DNA from: Achromobacter anxifer
GTDB lineage: Bacteria; Pseudomonadota; Gammaproteobacteria; Burkholderiales; Burkholderiaceae_B
Assembly (NCBI RefSeq): GCF_903652925.1
Contig: NZ_CAHLAR010000011.1
Coordinates: 1-64,000, forward strand
Reading direction: 5' to 3'
Length of the DNA: 64,000 nucleotides
Below the pieces are notes generated by a model, which saw only the letters and a program-made list of their open reading frames with translations, had not been told where the DNA came from and ran no database searches. Shown piece by piece: positions 1 through 10,245 of this stretch. A program made the position numbers and the translations under genes. The number at the start of each line of letters is the position of its first letter. The first letter of the stretch is position 1.

Positions 1-231
1 GGCAAGCCGGCGGGCGCCGGTGGTGGTCGCGGCGGCAACAAGGCCGGCGGCGCTGCTGGCAACAAGGCCGGCGCTGCGGCTGGCAACAAGGGACCGGGAG
101 CTGGCGGCAAGCCGCGAGCTCCGCGCAATGCCTCGTCGGCGCCCCGTGGCGACGACTGGCAGCCGCGCGGCGCCTCGGCGCACGAATCCCGTCTGGGCGT
201 GATGGGCGGGCGCGGCCGGCAAGGCCGTTGA
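1..231 (+). CDS. rluB: C-terminal tail of 23S rRNA pseudouridine synthase RluB (partial)
   Basis: Frame 1 is open from the window edge to a TGA at 229-231 and encodes a 76-residue Gly/Lys/Ala/Asn-rich basic tail with repeated GNKAG-like units. The catalytic domain lies outside the window. In Bordetella and Achromobacter the gene before rimP-nusA-infB is rluB, whose protein ends in a long low-complexity basic extension thought to help RNA binding; the assignment rests on this position and on composition. A GC-rich hairpin (242-262) without a U-tract follows the stop. Confidence 0.6.
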   Translation, partial: GKPAGAGGGRGGNKAGGAAGNKAGAAAGNKGPGAGGKPRAPRNASSAPRGDDWQPRGASAHESRLGVMGGRGRQGR

Positions 232-647
232 TCGCTGTCGGGCGGCGCGCTGGCCGCGCCGCTGGGTGGGATATGTCCCGTATAAGCGTAAGCCCGTGAC
301 GAATCAGGCGTTTTTCCAGTTTATCTGGTAAAATCAATGGTTTTCATGGCTTCATGCCGTTGCCGTGTTGTTGCCAATTGCGTGTCCTGAGGCCGTTGCC
401 GCGGGACAAATGCAGTGAATGGCGGCAGCAATAAACGACGGCAGTGGGGCATCGGACTTTGCGCCAGATGCCGCCGGACCCGGATTTCGGGTTGGGGCGG
501 CGGGTCAGGACAGACCGTGGCGGCGCAAGCCAAATTTAGGTCGCAATATAGGGCACTGCCCAGCATTGCTCCTTACGTGCAGTAGGGTGGCGGCTGGGCC
601 TTGTGCAATACGGTGGGCTGGGCGTGCAGCCCATTTTTTTTGAGTAT
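232..647 (+). other. Non-coding leader between rluB and rimP
   Basis: This 416-base stretch holds no convincing gene; short open frames here have no recognisable product. It contains a GC-rich hairpin just after rluB (242-262), a possible extended -10 promoter (TGG followed by TAAAAT at 329-334, with no good -35), a small GGGCA/TGCCC dyad near 551-561, and a terminator-like hairpin immediately before rimP. If the promoter is real, the rimP-nusA-infB transcript starts with a leader of about 300 bases. No tRNA gene is present here, unlike the metY-rimP arrangement of E. coli. Confidence 0.45.
615..641 (+). terminator. Terminator-like hairpin (possible attenuator) directly before rimP
   Basis: GGGCTG (615-620) and CAGCCC (627-632) form a six-base-pair stem with a six-base loop, followed after one A by eight T residues (634-641). 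The rimP ATG is at 648, so the signal lies in the leader of the operon it would terminate. A second GGCTGGG-containing segment at about 588-598 could pair with the same CAGCCC arm as an alternative structure. NusA, encoded two genes on, is known in E. coli to affect termination in its own operon leader. Confidence 0.5.
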
Positions 648-1151
648 ATGGCTGATTTATTCGCATTGACCAAAGAGGCTCTGGCCGGCATGGACGTCGA
701 ACTCGTGGACGTCGAGCGTGCCGCCCTGGGCCTTTTGCGCGTCACGATCGATCGGGTCGGCGGTGTGCGCATCGAAGACTGCGAGCAGGTGTCCCGCCAG
801 TTGTCGCGGGTGTTTGAAGTCGAAAACGTCGACTACAAGCGGCTGGAAGTCGGTTCGCCGGGCGTGGACCGCCCGTTGCGCAGCGAGGCCGAGTTCCGCC
901 GGTTCGCGGGCGAGCGCATCGAAATCAAGCTGCGCGAGGCATTGGACGGCCGTAAGGTCTTCGCCGGCACCCTGACGGTGCCCGAAGACGACGCCGCAGC
1001 CTCCGACGCGGCGGCAGCAGTGCAAAAGACCGTGTTCGGTCTCGAATTTGAGGCAAAAAAGAACGAAGTCCAGGTGTTGAACTTCACGGTCGATGATATC
1101 GAGCGTGCAAAACTGGATCCCGTTCTGGATTTCAAGGGCAAAAAGCGATGA
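648..1151 (+). CDS. rimP: Ribosome maturation factor RimP
   Basis: The 167-residue protein is a full-length RimP, which binds the 30S subunit and helps its maturation. The N-terminal domain carries the family pattern with [12 protein letters not shown] and [12 protein letters not shown], followed by an Sm-like C-terminal domain ending [11 protein letters not shown]. The start at 648 (MADLF) fits the family; an in-frame ATG at 603 would add 15 residues encoded partly by the upstream hairpin and T-run and is rejected. The stop overlaps the nusA start (ATGA), which suggests translational coupling. Confidence 0.95.
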   Translation: MADLFALTKEALAGMDVELVDVERAALGLLRVTIDRVGGVRIEDCEQVSRQLSRVFEVENVDYKRLEVGSPGVDRPLRSEAEFRRFAGERIEIKLREALDGRKVFAGTLTVPEDDAAASDAAAAVQKTVFGLEFEAKKNEVQVLNFTVDDIERAKLDPVLDFKGKKR

Positions 1152-2626
1152 GTCGCGAAATTCTTCTGTTGGTCGATGCCTTGGCGCGTGAAAAGAACGT
1201 CACGCGCGACGTCGTGTTCGGCGCGCTCGAAAGCGCGCTGGCCTCGGCGATGAAAAAGCGCTTCAAGGATGATGCGGACATTCGTGTCGCCATCGATAGG
1301 GACACCGGCGATCACGAAGGCTTCCGCCGCTGGCTGGTCGTGCCTGACGAAGCAGGCCTGCAAGAGCCCGACAAGCAGGAAATGCTGTCGGACGCGCAGG
1401 AAATCGTCCCCGGCATCAAGGAAGGCGAGTACATCGAAGAGCCGCTCGAACCCATCGAGTTCGGCCGCATCGGCGCGCAGGCCGCCAAGCAGGCCATCCT
1501 GCAGAAGATCCGCGACGCCGAGCGCGAACAGGTGCTGAACGACTTCCTGGACCGTGGCGAGACCATCGTGTCCGGCACGATCAAGCGCATGGACAAGGGC
1601 GACGCCATCGTCGAAACCGGCAAGATCGAAGCGCGCCTGCCGCGCTCCGAAATGATCCCGAAGGAAAACCTGCGGGTGGCCGACCGCGTCCGCGCCTTTG
1701 TGTTGCGCGTGGACCACGCCGCGCGCGGCCAACAGGTGATCCTGTCGCGCACCTCGCCCGAGTTCATCCGCCAGCTGTTCGAGAACGAAGTTCCTGAAAT
1801 CGAACAGGGCCTGCTGGAGATCAAGGCTGCGGCCCGCGACGCCGGCGTGCGTGCGAAGATCGCCGTGGTGGCATACGATAAGCGGATCGACCCGATCGGC
1901 ACCTGCGTGGGCATGCGCGGTTCGCGCGTTACCGCCGTGCGCAACGAGCTGGGCGGCGAGCAGGTCGATATCGTTCTGTGGTCGGAAGATCCCGCGCAGT
2001 TTGTCATCGGCGCCCTGGCGCCGGCCAACGTCGAGTCCATCGTCGTTGATGAAGACAAGCACGCGATGGACGTCGTGGTGGACGAGGAAAACCTGCCCAA
2101 GGCCATCGGCGCCAAGGGCCAGAACGTCCGCCTGGCATCCGAGCTGACCGGCTGGCAGATCAACATCATGACGCCGGAAGAAAGCCTGAACCGCCAGGAA
2201 GTCGAGCGTTCGGGCCTGCGCGCCACGTTCATGAGCAAGCTGGACGTCGACGAGGAAGTCGCTGACATCCTGATCGACGAAGGTTTTACCGGTATCGAGG
2301 AAATCGCCTACGTGCCCATGCAGGAACTGCTGGAAATCGAGGCCTTTGACGAAGACACCATCAATGAGTTGCGCGCCCGTGCCCGCAATGCGCTGCTGAC
2401 CGAGGCGATCGCCCAGGAAGAGCGCCTTGAGACCGCGCAGGATTTGCTTGAACTCGAAGGCATGACGCCCGAACTGGCTGCGAAGCTGGCCGAGCGCCAA
2501 GTGCATACGCGTGATGATCTGGCCGAACTGGCGACGGACGAGCTGGCGGAAATCGCCGGCCTGACCGAACAGGAAGCCAGCGACCTCATCATGCGTGCCC
2601 GCGCCCATTGGTTCGACGAAGAATAA
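1148..2626 (+). CDS. nusA: Transcription termination/antitermination factor NusA
   Basis: The 492-residue protein has the full NusA architecture: N-terminal RNA polymerase-binding domain (about 1-130), S1 domain (about 135-200, starting [12 protein letters not shown]), two KH domains containing GMRGSR and GAKGQNVR, and two C-terminal acidic repeats (about 360-490). It acts in pausing, termination and antitermination complexes. It starts inside the rimP stop codon and lies 91 bases before infB, the usual rimP-nusA-infB order. It may autoregulate through the hairpin upstream of rimP. Confidence 0.97.
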   Translation: MSREILLLVDALAREKNVTRDVVFGALESALASAMKKRFKDDADIRVAIDRDTGDHEGFRRWLVVPDEAGLQEPDKQEMLSDAQEIVPGIKEGEYIEEPLEPIEFGRIGAQAAKQAILQKIRDAEREQVLNDFLDRGETIVSGTIKRMDKGDAIVETGKIEARLPRSEMIPKENLRVADRVRAFVLRVDHAARGQQVILSRTSPEFIRQLFENEVPEIEQGLLEIKAAARDAGVRAKIAVVAYDKRIDPIGTCVGMRGSRVTAVRNELGGEQVDIVLWSEDPAQFVIGALAPANVESIVVDEDKHAMDVVVDEENLPKAIGAKGQNVRLASELTGWQINIMTPEESLNRQEVERSGLRATFMSKLDVDEEVADILIDEGFTGIEEIAYVPMQELLEIEAFDEDTINELRARARNALLTEAIAQEERLETAQDLLELEGMTPELAAKLAERQVHTRDDLAELATDELAEIAGLTEQEASDLIMRARAHWFDEE

Positions 2627-2717
2627 CCAAAAGGACACGGGTCCGCGGCGGGCGGAATGCCAACCGCCGCGAGTTCACGTTGTTTGTAATAGCTGCATAT
2701 AGGGAAGAGAGAGCCTA

Positions 2718-5700
2718 ATGTCGAGTAATACCGTCGCGCAGTTCGCTACCGAGCTGAAAATGCCTGCCAATGTGCTGCTGGATCAGCTGCGCTCGGCCGG
2801 CGTTGACCTCAAATCGGTCGACGATTCCGTCACCGACAGCGACAAGGCGAAATTGCTCGAATCGCTGCGCCGCGCCCACGGCGCGACCGAAGGCAAGAAG
2901 ATCACCCTGACGCGCCGCCAGACGTCCGAGATCCGCCAAGCCGATGCCACCGGCCGTTCGCGCACGATCCAGGTCGAAGTGCGCAAGAAGCGCGTGTTCG
3001 TCAAGCGTGATCCCTCCGAAATCGCCCTGGAACAGGCCGCGTCCGCGCGCGCCGAAGATGAAGCAGCCGTCGAAGAGGCGCCGCAGGTGTCGGCGCCCGT
3101 CGCGCCCGAGGCTCCTGCCGCGGCCGCGCCTCGCGAGGCCGCGCCCGTCCAGGCAGAGGCCGAGGCCCCCGCCAAGGCGGAAGAACCCGCTGTTGTAGAA
3201 GCGCCCGCGCCGGTTGAAGCGCCCGCGCCTGTTGAATCCGTCGCGGCCGAAGCGCCCGCACCCGTCGAGGCGAAAGCCGCCGAAGTCCAGGCCCAGCCTG
3301 AACCCGAACCGACGCCCGCGCCTGCTCCTGCCGAGCCCGTGGCCGAAGAGGCCAAGCCCGAAGTCAAGACTGAATCCACCGAGCCCAAGGCTGAAGAAGC
3401 CAAGCCGGAACCCGTTGTGCTAGCCAATAAGTCCGAACCATCTTCCCCCCAGGCCACCGCGCCTGTCGCCCAGGCTCAGCCTGCCGCGAAGTCCGAACCC
3501 GTGAAATCCGCCGCGAAGCCCGAGTCCGCCGCGCCTGCCGTCAAGGTTGGCGGCCGCGTTGACAACCGCCGCGCTGGCCCGCCTCTTGCCGCCTCCGCTA
3601 CGTCGGCCGGCCGCGACGAGGCCCGCCGCAAGGCTGAGGCTGAAGCCGCCGCCCTGCGCGAGATGCTGAACCGTCCGCGCAAGGTGCTGCGCGCGCCTGA
3701 ACCGGAAGCGCCCGCCGCGGCCCCGATCTCGGGCACGTTGCACAAGCCGGCCGGCAAGCCGGGCGTCGCTCCTGGCGCCAAGAAGGATGCCAAGCCCGCA
3801 GCTCCCGGCACCAAGAAGACCATCAAGACCGCCGAAGTCGCTTCGACTTGGTCCGACGACGCTTCGCGCAAGAAGCCCGCGGACAAGCCGGCAGCCCCGG
3901 CCAGCCGCGATGGCTGGCGCGCAGGCGGCAAGGGCGGTGGCAAGGGTAGCGGCCGAGGCGGCCGCAACCAGCAGAACGACCGCCGCAACGAGCCGGCGCC
4001 GCAGGAATTCATCGCGCGTGAAGTTCACGTGCCGGAAACCATCAGCGTGGCCGACCTGGCCCACAAGATGTCCGTCAAGGCCGCCGAAGTCATCAAGCAA
4101 CTGATGAAGCTGGGCCAGATGGTCACCATCAACCAGGTGTTGGACCAGGAAACGGCCATGATCGTGGTCGAGGAACTGGGCCACGTGGCCATCGCCGCCA
4201 AGCTGGACGACCCGGAAGCCTTCCTGGACGAAACCGCCGCCGTGTCGGAAGCCGAACAGCTGCCGCGCGCCCCGGTCGTGACCGTCATGGGCCACGTCGA
4301 CCACGGCAAGACTTCGCTGCTGGATTACATCCGCCGCGCCAAGGTTGCCGCGGGCGAAGCCGGCGGCATCACGCAGCACATCGGCGCCTACCACGTTCAG
4401 ACCGAACGCGGCATGGTGACCTTCCTTGACACCCCGGGCCACGAGGCGTTCACCGCCATGCGTGCCCGCGGCGCCAAGGCCACCGACATCGTCATCCTGG
4501 TCTGCGCGGCCGACGACGGCGTGATGCCGCAGACCCGCGAAGCCATCCACCACGCGAAGGCCGCTGGCGTTCCGATGGTCGTGGCCATGACCAAGATCGA
4601 CAAGCCTTCGGCCAACCCCGACCGCGTCAAGCAGGAACTGGTTGCCGAGGAAGTGGTGCCGGAAGAGTACGGCGGCGACGTGCCGTTCGTGTCCGTGTCC
4701 GCCAAGACCGGCGAGGGCATCGACGATCTGCTCGAGAACGTGCTGCTGCAGGCCGAAGTGCTGGAATTGAAGGCTCCCGTCGACGCGCCCGCCAAGGGCC
4801 TGGTGATCGAAGCCCGTCTCGACAAGGGCCGCGGCCCGGTTGCGACCATCCTGGTGCAAAGCGGCACGCTGCACCGCGGCGACGTGGTGCTGGCCGGCGC
4901 GAGCTTCGGCCGCGTGCGCGCCATGCTGGACGAAAACGGCAAGCCGATCCTGGAAGCCGGCCCGTCGATCCCCGTGGAAATCCAGGGCCTGACCGAAGTG
5001 CCGGCCGCCGGCGACGAACTGATGGTGCTGTCCGACGAACGCAAGGCGCGTGAAATCGCGCTGTTCCGCCAGGGCAAGTTCCGCGACGTCAAGCTGGCCC
5101 GCCAGCAGGCCGCCAAGCTCGAGTCCATGTTCGACAACCTGGGCGAGGGCACGCAGACCCTGGCCCTGATCGTGAAGACCGACGTCCAGGGTTCGCAGGA
5201 AGCGCTGGTGCAGTCCCTGACCAAGCTGTCGACCGACGAAGTGCGCGTGCAGGTCGTGCACGCGGCCGTGGGCGGCATCTCGGAAAGCGACATCAACCTG
5301 GCCATCGCCTCGAACGCCGTCGTGATCGGCTTCAACGTCCGCGCCGAAGCCAGCGCCAAGAAGCTGGCCGAGAACAACGGCATCGACGTGCGCTACTACA
5401 ACATCATCTACGACGCCGTGGATGAGGTGAAGGCAGCCATGTCGGGCATGTTGGCGCCCGAGAAGAAGGAAGAAGTCATCGGCTTGGTCGAGATCCGCGA
5501 GGTTTACAGCATCTCCCGCATCGGCAACATCGCCGGTTGTATGGTGCTGGACGGCCTGGTGCGTCGCGATTCGCAAGTCCGCCTGCTGCGCAACAACGTG
5601 GTCCACTGGACCGGCCAGCTCGATTCGCTGCGCCGCTTCAAGGACGACGTCAAGGAAGTCAAGTCGGGTTTCGACTGCGGCCTTACGCTGCGCGGCAACA

Positions 5701-5765
5701 ACGACATCCAGGTGGGCGACCAGCTGGAAGTCTTTGAAATCAAGGAAATCGCGCGTACGCTGTAA
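2718..5765 (+). CDS. infB: Translation initiation factor IF-2
   Basis: The 1015-residue GTPase brings initiator tRNA to the 30S subunit. Residues 1-50 form the small N-terminal IF2 domain; about 110-420 is a Pro/Ala/Glu/Lys-rich linker typical of betaproteobacteria; the G domain starts near 515 with the P-loop GHVDHGKTS, then DTPGHE and TKID; the C-terminal beta-barrel and fMet-tRNA-binding domains follow. The ATG has an AGGGAAGAGAGAG purine stretch upstream. The 91-base gap after nusA holds a GC-rich dyad (about 2645-2670) without a T-tract. Confidence 0.97.
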   Translation: MSSNTVAQFATELKMPANVLLDQLRSAGVDLKSVDDSVTDSDKAKLLESLRRAHGATEGKKITLTRRQTSEIRQADATGRSRTIQVEVRKKRVFVKRDPSEIALEQAASARAEDEAAVEEAPQVSAPVAPEAPAAAAPREAAPVQAEAEAPAKAEEPAVVEAPAPVEAPAPVESVAAEAPAPVEAKAAEVQAQPEPEPTPAPAPAEPVAEEAKPEVKTESTEPKAEEAKPEPVVLANKSEPSSPQATAPVAQAQPAAKSEPVKSAAKPESAAPAVKVGGRVDNRRAGPPLAASATSAGRDEARRKAEAEAAALREMLNRPRKVLRAPEPEAPAAAPISGTLHKPAGKPGVAPGAKKDAKPAAPGTKKTIKTAEVASTWSDDASRKKPADKPAAPASRDGWRAGGKGGGKGSGRGGRNQQNDRRNEPAPQEFIAREVHVPETISVADLAHKMSVKAAEVIKQLMKLGQMVTINQVLDQETAMIVVEELGHVAIAAKLDDPEAFLDETAAVSEAEQLPRAPVVTVMGHVDHGKTSLLDYIRRAKVAAGEAGGITQHIGAYHVQTERGMVTFLDTPGHEAFTAMRARGAKATDIVILVCAADDGVMPQTREAIHHAKAAGVPMVVAMTKIDKPSANPDRVKQELVAEEVVPEEYGGDVPFVSVSAKTGEGIDDLLENVLLQAEVLELKAPVDAPAKGLVIEARLDKGRGPVATILVQSGTLHRGDVVLAGASFGRVRAMLDENGKPILEAGPSIPVEIQGLTEVPAAGDELMVLSDERKAREIALFRQGKFRDVKLARQQAAKLESMFDNLGEGTQTLALIVKTDVQGSQEALVQSLTKLSTDEVRVQVVHAAVGGISESDINLAIASNAVVIGFNVRAEASAKKLAENNGIDVRYYNIIYDAVDEVKAAMSGMLAPEKKEEVIGLVEIREVYSISRIGNIAGCMVLDGLVRRDSQVRLLRNNVVHWTGQLDSLRRFKDDVKEVKSGFDCGLTLRGNNDIQVGDQLEVFEIKEIARTL

Positions 5766-5787
5766 AGCGTCCGCGAGGCATTTTTTA

Positions 5788-6189
5788 ATGAGCCGTCACA
5801 AGTCCAAAGCCATCCCCGGCCGCAATTTGCGGTTGGCCGACCAGATCCAGAAGGATCTGGCCGGGATCATCCAGCGCGAGATCGACACGACCCGCGCTGG
5901 ACTGATCACGCTCTCTGGTGTGGAACTGTCGACCGACTACGCGCACGCGAAGGTGTATTTCACGGTTTTGGGCGCCGAGCCCGAAGCCGCGACCGCCTTG
6001 CTGAACGAAAAAGCCGGTTGGCTGCATTCCCAGCTGTACAAGCTGCTGCACATCCACACTGTCCCCACTTTGCGCTTCTTCCACGACGAGCAAATCGCCC
6101 GTGGTATCGAAATGTCGATCCTCATCGACCGCGCGAACCGGCCCGGCCCGCACTCGGGCGTGCCCGACGAACCTGAAGACCAGTCCTGA
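5788..6189 (+). CDS. rbfA: 30S ribosome-binding factor RbfA
   Basis: The 133-residue protein has the single KH-like fold of RbfA, with [13 protein letters not shown] at the start, [19 protein letters not shown] in the centre and the [12 protein letters not shown] signature near the end. It binds 16S rRNA during late 30S maturation. The start at 5788 lies 22 bases after infB; the in-frame ATG at 5734 would overlap infB and give a non-homologous leader. Confidence 0.95.
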   Translation: MSRHKSKAIPGRNLRLADQIQKDLAGIIQREIDTTRAGLITLSGVELSTDYAHAKVYFTVLGAEPEAATALLNEKAGWLHSQLYKLLHIHTVPTLRFFHDEQIARGIEMSILIDRANRPGPHSGVPDEPEDQS

Positions 6190-6226
6190 TCGGGCTGTCG
6201 TCACTGCTTTAAACCGGATTCCGACG

Positions 6227-6958
6227 ATGGCTAAACGACGCGGGCTTACGCTCGACGGTGTGCTGTTGCTCGACAAACCCGTGGGTTTGTCGAGTAACCA
6301 CGCCCTGCAACGCGCCAAACGCGCCATGGACGCGGCGAAAGCCGGGCACACTGGCACGCTGGATCCCTTCGCCACCGGCCTGCTGGTGTGCTGCATGGGT
6401 CGCGCAACCAAGATTTCCGGCGCGATGCTCAACGCCGACAAGGCATATCGCGCTACGCTGCAATTTGGCTCCGAAACCGATTCGGGCGATCTGACCGGCA
6501 ACGTCGTGTCGACCGCCGAGCCGGGCTTTGTGGTCGAGGAACAGGCGCTGCGCGATGCGCTGTCACGTTTCTCGGGCACGATCGAACAGATTCCGCCCAT
6601 GTATTCCGCGCTCAAGCGCGACGGCAAGCCCCTGTACGAGTACGCGCGCGCCGGCATCGAGCTGGAACGGCCGCCGCGCCAGATCACGATTTACCGCATC
6701 GAGCTGCTGTCCCTGAACGGGACGCAGGCAGAGATCGATGTGGCTTGCAGTAAAGGCACATACATCCGGACGTTGGCCCAGGACATCGGGCGCGTGCTGG
6801 GCTGTTACGCCCACCTGACGGCGCTGCGGCGCACGCACGTCGGGCCGTTTTCCCTGGATCGCGCCGTCGCGCTGGATGCCTTGCAGGCCATGCCAGACCC
6901 CAAGCAGGCATTGCTTGCATTGAACGAATTGCCGGCGGGCTTGCTGCCCGCCACCTGA
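6227..6958 (+). CDS. truB: tRNA pseudouridine(55) synthase TruB
   Basis: The 243-residue protein modifies U55 in the T-loop of tRNAs. The N-terminus has [16 protein letters not shown]; the catalytic Asp lies in [12 protein letters not shown]; later motifs are [18 protein letters not shown] and the [15 protein letters not shown] block. It follows rbfA by 37 bases in the conserved order rbfA-truB. The ATG at 6227 gives the normal N-terminus; upstream in-frame ATGs overlap rbfA and are not used. Confidence 0.96.
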   Translation: MAKRRGLTLDGVLLLDKPVGLSSNHALQRAKRAMDAAKAGHTGTLDPFATGLLVCCMGRATKISGAMLNADKAYRATLQFGSETDSGDLTGNVVSTAEPGFVVEEQALRDALSRFSGTIEQIPPMYSALKRDGKPLYEYARAGIELERPPRQITIYRIELLSLNGTQAEIDVACSKGTYIRTLAQDIGRVLGCYAHLTALRRTHVGPFSLDRAVALDALQAMPDPKQALLALNELPAGLLPAT

Positions 6959-6974
6959 CCTTAAAGGACTCGCT

Positions 6975-8798
6975 ATGACTCGCGCCTTGCGCAACGTCGC
7001 CATCATCGCCCACGTGGACCACGGTAAAACCACCCTGGTCGACCAGCTGCTGCGCCAATCCGGCACTTTCCGCGAAAATCAGGCGGTGGCCGAACGGGTC
7101 ATGGACTCGAACGACCTGGAAAAGGAACGCGGCATCACGATTCTGGCCAAGAACTGTGCCGTTGAATACGAAGGCACGCACATCAACATCATCGACACCC
7201 CGGGACACGCGGACTTCGGCGGCGAAGTCGAGCGCGTGCTGTCCATGGTCGACGGCGTGCTGCTGCTGGTGGACGCGGTCGAAGGCCCGATGCCCCAGAC
7301 CATCTTCGTGACCCGCAAGGCGCTGGCCCTGGGCCTGAAGCCCATCGTGGTGGTCAACAAGGTCGACCGTCCCGGCGCTCGCACCGATTTCGTCATCAAC
7401 GCCACGTTCGACCTGTTCGACAAGCTGGGCGCCACCGATGAGCAGCTGGACTTCCCGGTGATCTACGCCTCGGGCCTGTCGGGCTATGCCGGCCTGAACC
7501 CGGATGTGCGCGAAGGCAATATGCGCCCTTTGTTCGAAGCCATTCTCGAACACGTGCCGCAGCGCGACGACGATCCCAACGGTCCGCTGCAGATGCAGAT
7601 CATCTCGCTGGACTACAACAGCTACGTCGGCAAGATCGGCGTGGGCCGCATCAACCGCGGCCGCATGCGTCCCGGCATGGAAGTGGCCTACAAGTTCGGT
7701 CCCGACGGCCAGGGCGGCCGCGGCCGCATCAACCAGGTCCTGAAGTTCCATGGCCTGGAGCGCGTCGTCGTGGATGAAGCCGAAGCCGGCGACATCGTGC
7801 TGATCAACGGCATCGAAGACCTGGGCATCGGTTGCACGGTGACCGACACCGCCAACCAGGACGTGCTGCCGATGCTGCGCATCGACGAGCCCACCCTGAC
7901 CATGAACTTCATGGTCAACACCTCGCCCCTGGCCGGCCGCGAAGGCAAGTTCGTGACCAGCCGCCAGCTGCGCGACCGCCTGGACCGCGAACTGAAGTCC
8001 AACGTGGCGCTGCGCGTGCGCGACACGGGCGACGATACCGTGTTCGAAGTGTCGGGCCGTGGCGAACTGCACCTGACCATCCTGCTGGAAACGATGCGCC
8101 GCGAAGGCTACGAGCTGGCCGTGTCGCGCCCGCGCGTGGTGTTCAAGGAAATCGACGGCGTGAAGTGCGAGCCGTTCGAATCGCTGACCGTCGACGTCGA
8201 AGACGCCCACCAGGGCGGCGTGATGGAAGAGCTGGGCCGCCGCAAGGGCGACCTGCAGGACATGCAGCCGGACGGCCGTGGCCGTACCCGCCTGGAATAC
8301 CTGATCCCGGCCCGCGGCCTGATCGGCTTCCAGAACGAATTCCTGACGCTGACGCGCGGCACCGGCCTGATGAGCCACATCTTCCACGAATACGCGCCCA
8401 TCAAGGAAGGCTCGATCGGCGAGCGCCGCAACGGCGTGCTGATCAGCCAGGACAACGGCGACGCCGTGGCCTACGCCCTGTGGAAGCTGCAGGATCGCGG
8501 CCGCATGTTCGTGAACCCGGGCGATGCGCTGTACGAAGGCATGATCATCGGCATCCATAGCCGCGACAACGACCTGGTCGTGAACCCCATCAAGGGCAAG
8601 CAGCTGACCAACGTGCGCGCCTCGGGCACCGACGAAGCCGTGCGCCTGGTTCCGCCGATCCAGATGTCGCTGGAATACGCCGTGGAATTCATCGACGACG
8701 ACGAACTCGTGGAAATCACGCCCAAGTCGATCCGCCTGCGCAAGCGCTACCTGCTGGAAAACGAGCGCAAGCGCGCCGCGCGCGAATCCGCCGTCTAA
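6975..8798 (+). CDS. typA: Translational GTPase TypA/BipA
   Basis: The 607-residue protein is a complete TypA/BipA, an EF-G-like GTPase that supports ribosome assembly under stress. The G domain has [13 protein letters not shown], the switch region [18 protein letters not shown] and [12 protein letters not shown]-like domains and the BipA-specific C-terminus ([16 protein letters not shown]) follow. It lies 16 bases after truB behind AAAGGA, so it can be cotranscribed, and is followed by a strong terminator that ends the operon. Confidence 0.96.
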   Translation: MTRALRNVAIIAHVDHGKTTLVDQLLRQSGTFRENQAVAERVMDSNDLEKERGITILAKNCAVEYEGTHINIIDTPGHADFGGEVERVLSMVDGVLLLVDAVEGPMPQTIFVTRKALALGLKPIVVVNKVDRPGARTDFVINATFDLFDKLGATDEQLDFPVIYASGLSGYAGLNPDVREGNMRPLFEAILEHVPQRDDDPNGPLQMQIISLDYNSYVGKIGVGRINRGRMRPGMEVAYKFGPDGQGGRGRINQVLKFHGLERVVVDEAEAGDIVLINGIEDLGIGCTVTDTANQDVLPMLRIDEPTLTMNFMVNTSPLAGREGKFVTSRQLRDRLDRELKSNVALRVRDTGDDTVFEVSGRGELHLTILLETMRREGYELAVSRPRVVFKEIDGVKCEPFESLTVDVEDAHQGGVMEELGRRKGDLQDMQPDGRGRTRLEYLIPARGLIGFQNEFLTLTRGTGLMSHIFHEYAPIKEGSIGERRNGVLISQDNGDAVAYALWKLQDRGRMFVNPGDALYEGMIIGIHSRDNDLVVNPIKGKQLTNVRASGTDEAVRLVPPIQMSLEYAVEFIDDDELVEITPKSIRLRKRYLLENERKRAARESAV

Positions 8799-8834
8799 GC
8801 GGAGGGGACGCGGAGCAAGCTTGCCGCACCCCAC

Positions 8835-8865
8835 AAAAAACGCAGCCTTCGGGCTGCGTTTTTTT
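8835..8865 (+). terminator. Intrinsic terminator after typA
   Basis: CGCAGCC and GGCTGCG form a stem with a TTCG loop, flanked by six A residues on the left and seven T residues on the right. The symmetric flanks let it act in both directions, between typA and the convergent tautomerase gene. Confidence 0.9.
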
Positions 8866-8881
8866 ATGGCGCGCCGGTGGA

Positions 8882-9274
8882 CTACCCGTGCTGGTGCCGG
8901 TATTCCTGCGTCGCGCCGCCATAGCCATAGGCGGCCGCGCGGGCGTCGATCACGTGCACGTAGGAACATTCGTGCAGCTCGCCCAGGATGTCCTGGAACG
9001 CCGCGTAGATCTCCTTGATGTAGCGCGCCTTCTCGGCCTTGGTATTGGTTTCGTCGGTCACGCTGATGTCCAGGTGGAAGGCGTTCCTGCCCAGCTCGGA
9101 CAGCGGCCGGCCGCCGATGAACCACAGGTCGTGAGGGATGTGCTGCAGCGTGATCGCGATGACGGGCAGCTTCTTGCCCAGCACGGACTGGGTCAGGCCG
9201 GCCACGGCCTCGACCACGCGACGGTTGACGGCGGCATCGGATTGGCCGGACAGATGGACGACGATGTGGGGCAT
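8882..9274 (-). CDS. Tautomerase-superfamily protein with two beta-alpha-beta units
   Basis: The 130-residue protein starts Met-Pro-His-Ile-Val, which after Met removal leaves the N-terminal proline that is catalytic in 4-oxalocrotonate tautomerase relatives. It is twice the length of classic 62-residue 4-OT: a first unit (about 2-55) and a second (about 66-115, starting AFHLDISV, without a proline) suggest a fused two-unit enzyme like malonate semialdehyde decarboxylase or cis-CaaD. The substrate is unknown. It is divergent from a LysR gene (107-base gap), which probably regulates it. Confidence 0.7.
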   Translation of the reverse strand: MPHIVVHLSGQSDAAVNRRVVEAVAGLTQSVLGKKLPVIAITLQHIPHDLWFIGGRPLSELGRNAFHLDISVTDETNTKAEKARYIKEIYAAFQDILGELHECSYVHVIDARAAAYGYGGATQEYRHQHG

Positions 9275-9353
9275 GGCGGAACTCCTTTATGTGAGGGTGC
9301 GTAGCCAGTCTAGGATCTCGATTGACATCGGAAAAGCGGGAATTTACGATTTA

Positions 9354-9376
9354 ATCCATCGATAAATCCGTTGGAT
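9354..9376. promoter_or_regulatory. Candidate LysR operator
   Basis: ATCCA (9354-9358) and TGGAT (9372-9376) form an interrupted dyad separated by 13 bases in the intergenic region shared by the tautomerase gene and the LysR gene that starts at 9382. The form (short AT-rich dyad near the regulator's own start) fits LysR autoregulation, but it is inferred from position only. Confidence 0.3.
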
Positions 9377-9381
9377 AAGCG

Positions 9382-10245
9382 ATGTCGGGATTCGATCTGG
9401 ACCAATTGCGCACGCTGGTCGCCGTGCTGGACGCGGGCAGCCTGACGGCGGCCGCGCCCAAGGTGTTCCTGTCGCAGTCGTCGGTCAGCGAGCAGATGCG
9501 CAAACTCGAAGAGCGGGCAGGGCAGCCGCTGCTGCTGCGCGGCAAGGCGGGCGTGGTCGCCACGCCCGCGGGCGAACGGCTGCTGGCCCATGCGCGCGGC
9601 ATCCTGGCGCTGAGCGACGAGGCCTACCGCGATTTGCGCGGCGTGGCGCTGCGCGGCCAGTTGCGCCTGTGCATCACGGATTACTTCCGCCCCGGCGACG
9701 TGGCGCGCATGCTGCGCCGCCTGAACGAGCAATATCCGCAGGTGCGCCTGCACGTCACCATCATGAAGAGCGGCGCGATCGAGGCGGCCTATGAGCGCGG
9801 CGAGATCGACGTCGGCATTTCCATGCGCATCATGGAGCGCGGCGCCGCCCGGGGCCGGGCGTCAGGCGCGCTGCTGCGGCGCGAGCCGCTGCTGTGGATG
9901 TCGGCGGACGGCGCCGCGGCGCCAGAAGAGGGCGTATTGCCCCTGCTGGTGCTGCCGGAGACCTGCGCCCTGCGGCAGTATGTCGAGCGCCTGCTGTCGC
10001 GCCGGGACGTGCCGTATTCGGTGGCGCATGTCGCCTCCGGCGTGGCCGGCCTGCAACTGGCCGTCGCGGCGGGGCTGGGCGTGGCATGCCTGAATGAATC
10101 CGCATTGGGGGCCGGCATGGCCCGCCTGCATGCGCCCGGCCTGCCGGCGCTGCCGATGGCGGAGTTCCGCCTGTTGCCTGCCAGGGCCGGTGAAAGCGAG
10201 TTCATCGGCTTGGCACGCGAGGCCATCGTCAAGGCGCTGGGCTAG
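9382..10245 (+). CDS. LysR-family transcriptional regulator
   Basis: The 287-residue protein has the N-terminal winged helix-turn-helix of LysR regulators (DLDQLRTLVAVLDAGSLTAAA, then SQSSVSEQMRKLEE) and a C-terminal effector-binding domain from about residue 90. It is divergent from the tautomerase gene, its likely target. Its last 17 bases overlap the end of the convergent LysR gene at 10229-11155. The effector cannot be told from the sequence. Confidence 0.85.
   Translation: MSGFDLDQLRTLVAVLDAGSLTAAAPKVFLSQSSVSEQMRKLEERAGQPLLLRGKAGVVATPAGERLLAHARGILALSDEAYRDLRGVALRGQLRLCITDYFRPGDVARMLRRLNEQYPQVRLHVTIMKSGAIEAAYERGEIDVGISMRIMERGAARGRASGALLRREPLLWMSADGAAAPEEGVLPLLVLPETCALRQYVERLLSRRDVPYSVAHVASGVAGLQLAVAAGLGVACLNESALGAGMARLHAPGLPALPMAEFRLLPARAGESEFIGLAREAIVKALG

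Noticed and set aside
419-643. Open frame of 74 codons in the rimP leader
   Set aside because: It has no ribosome-binding site and no family-like sequence, and ends in the T-run of the terminator hairpin.
833-2638. 601-codon open frame antisense to rimP/nusA
   Set aside because: Long antisense frames are common in this high-GC codon pattern; the product is His/Gln-rich shadow sequence of nusA.
3420-5606. 728-codon antisense frame across infB
   Set aside because: It mirrors the infB coding frame and shows no domain, start signal or promoter.
6684-9125. 813-codon antisense frame over typA and truB
   Set aside because: It is a codon-bias shadow of typA; it also crosses the strong terminator after typA.
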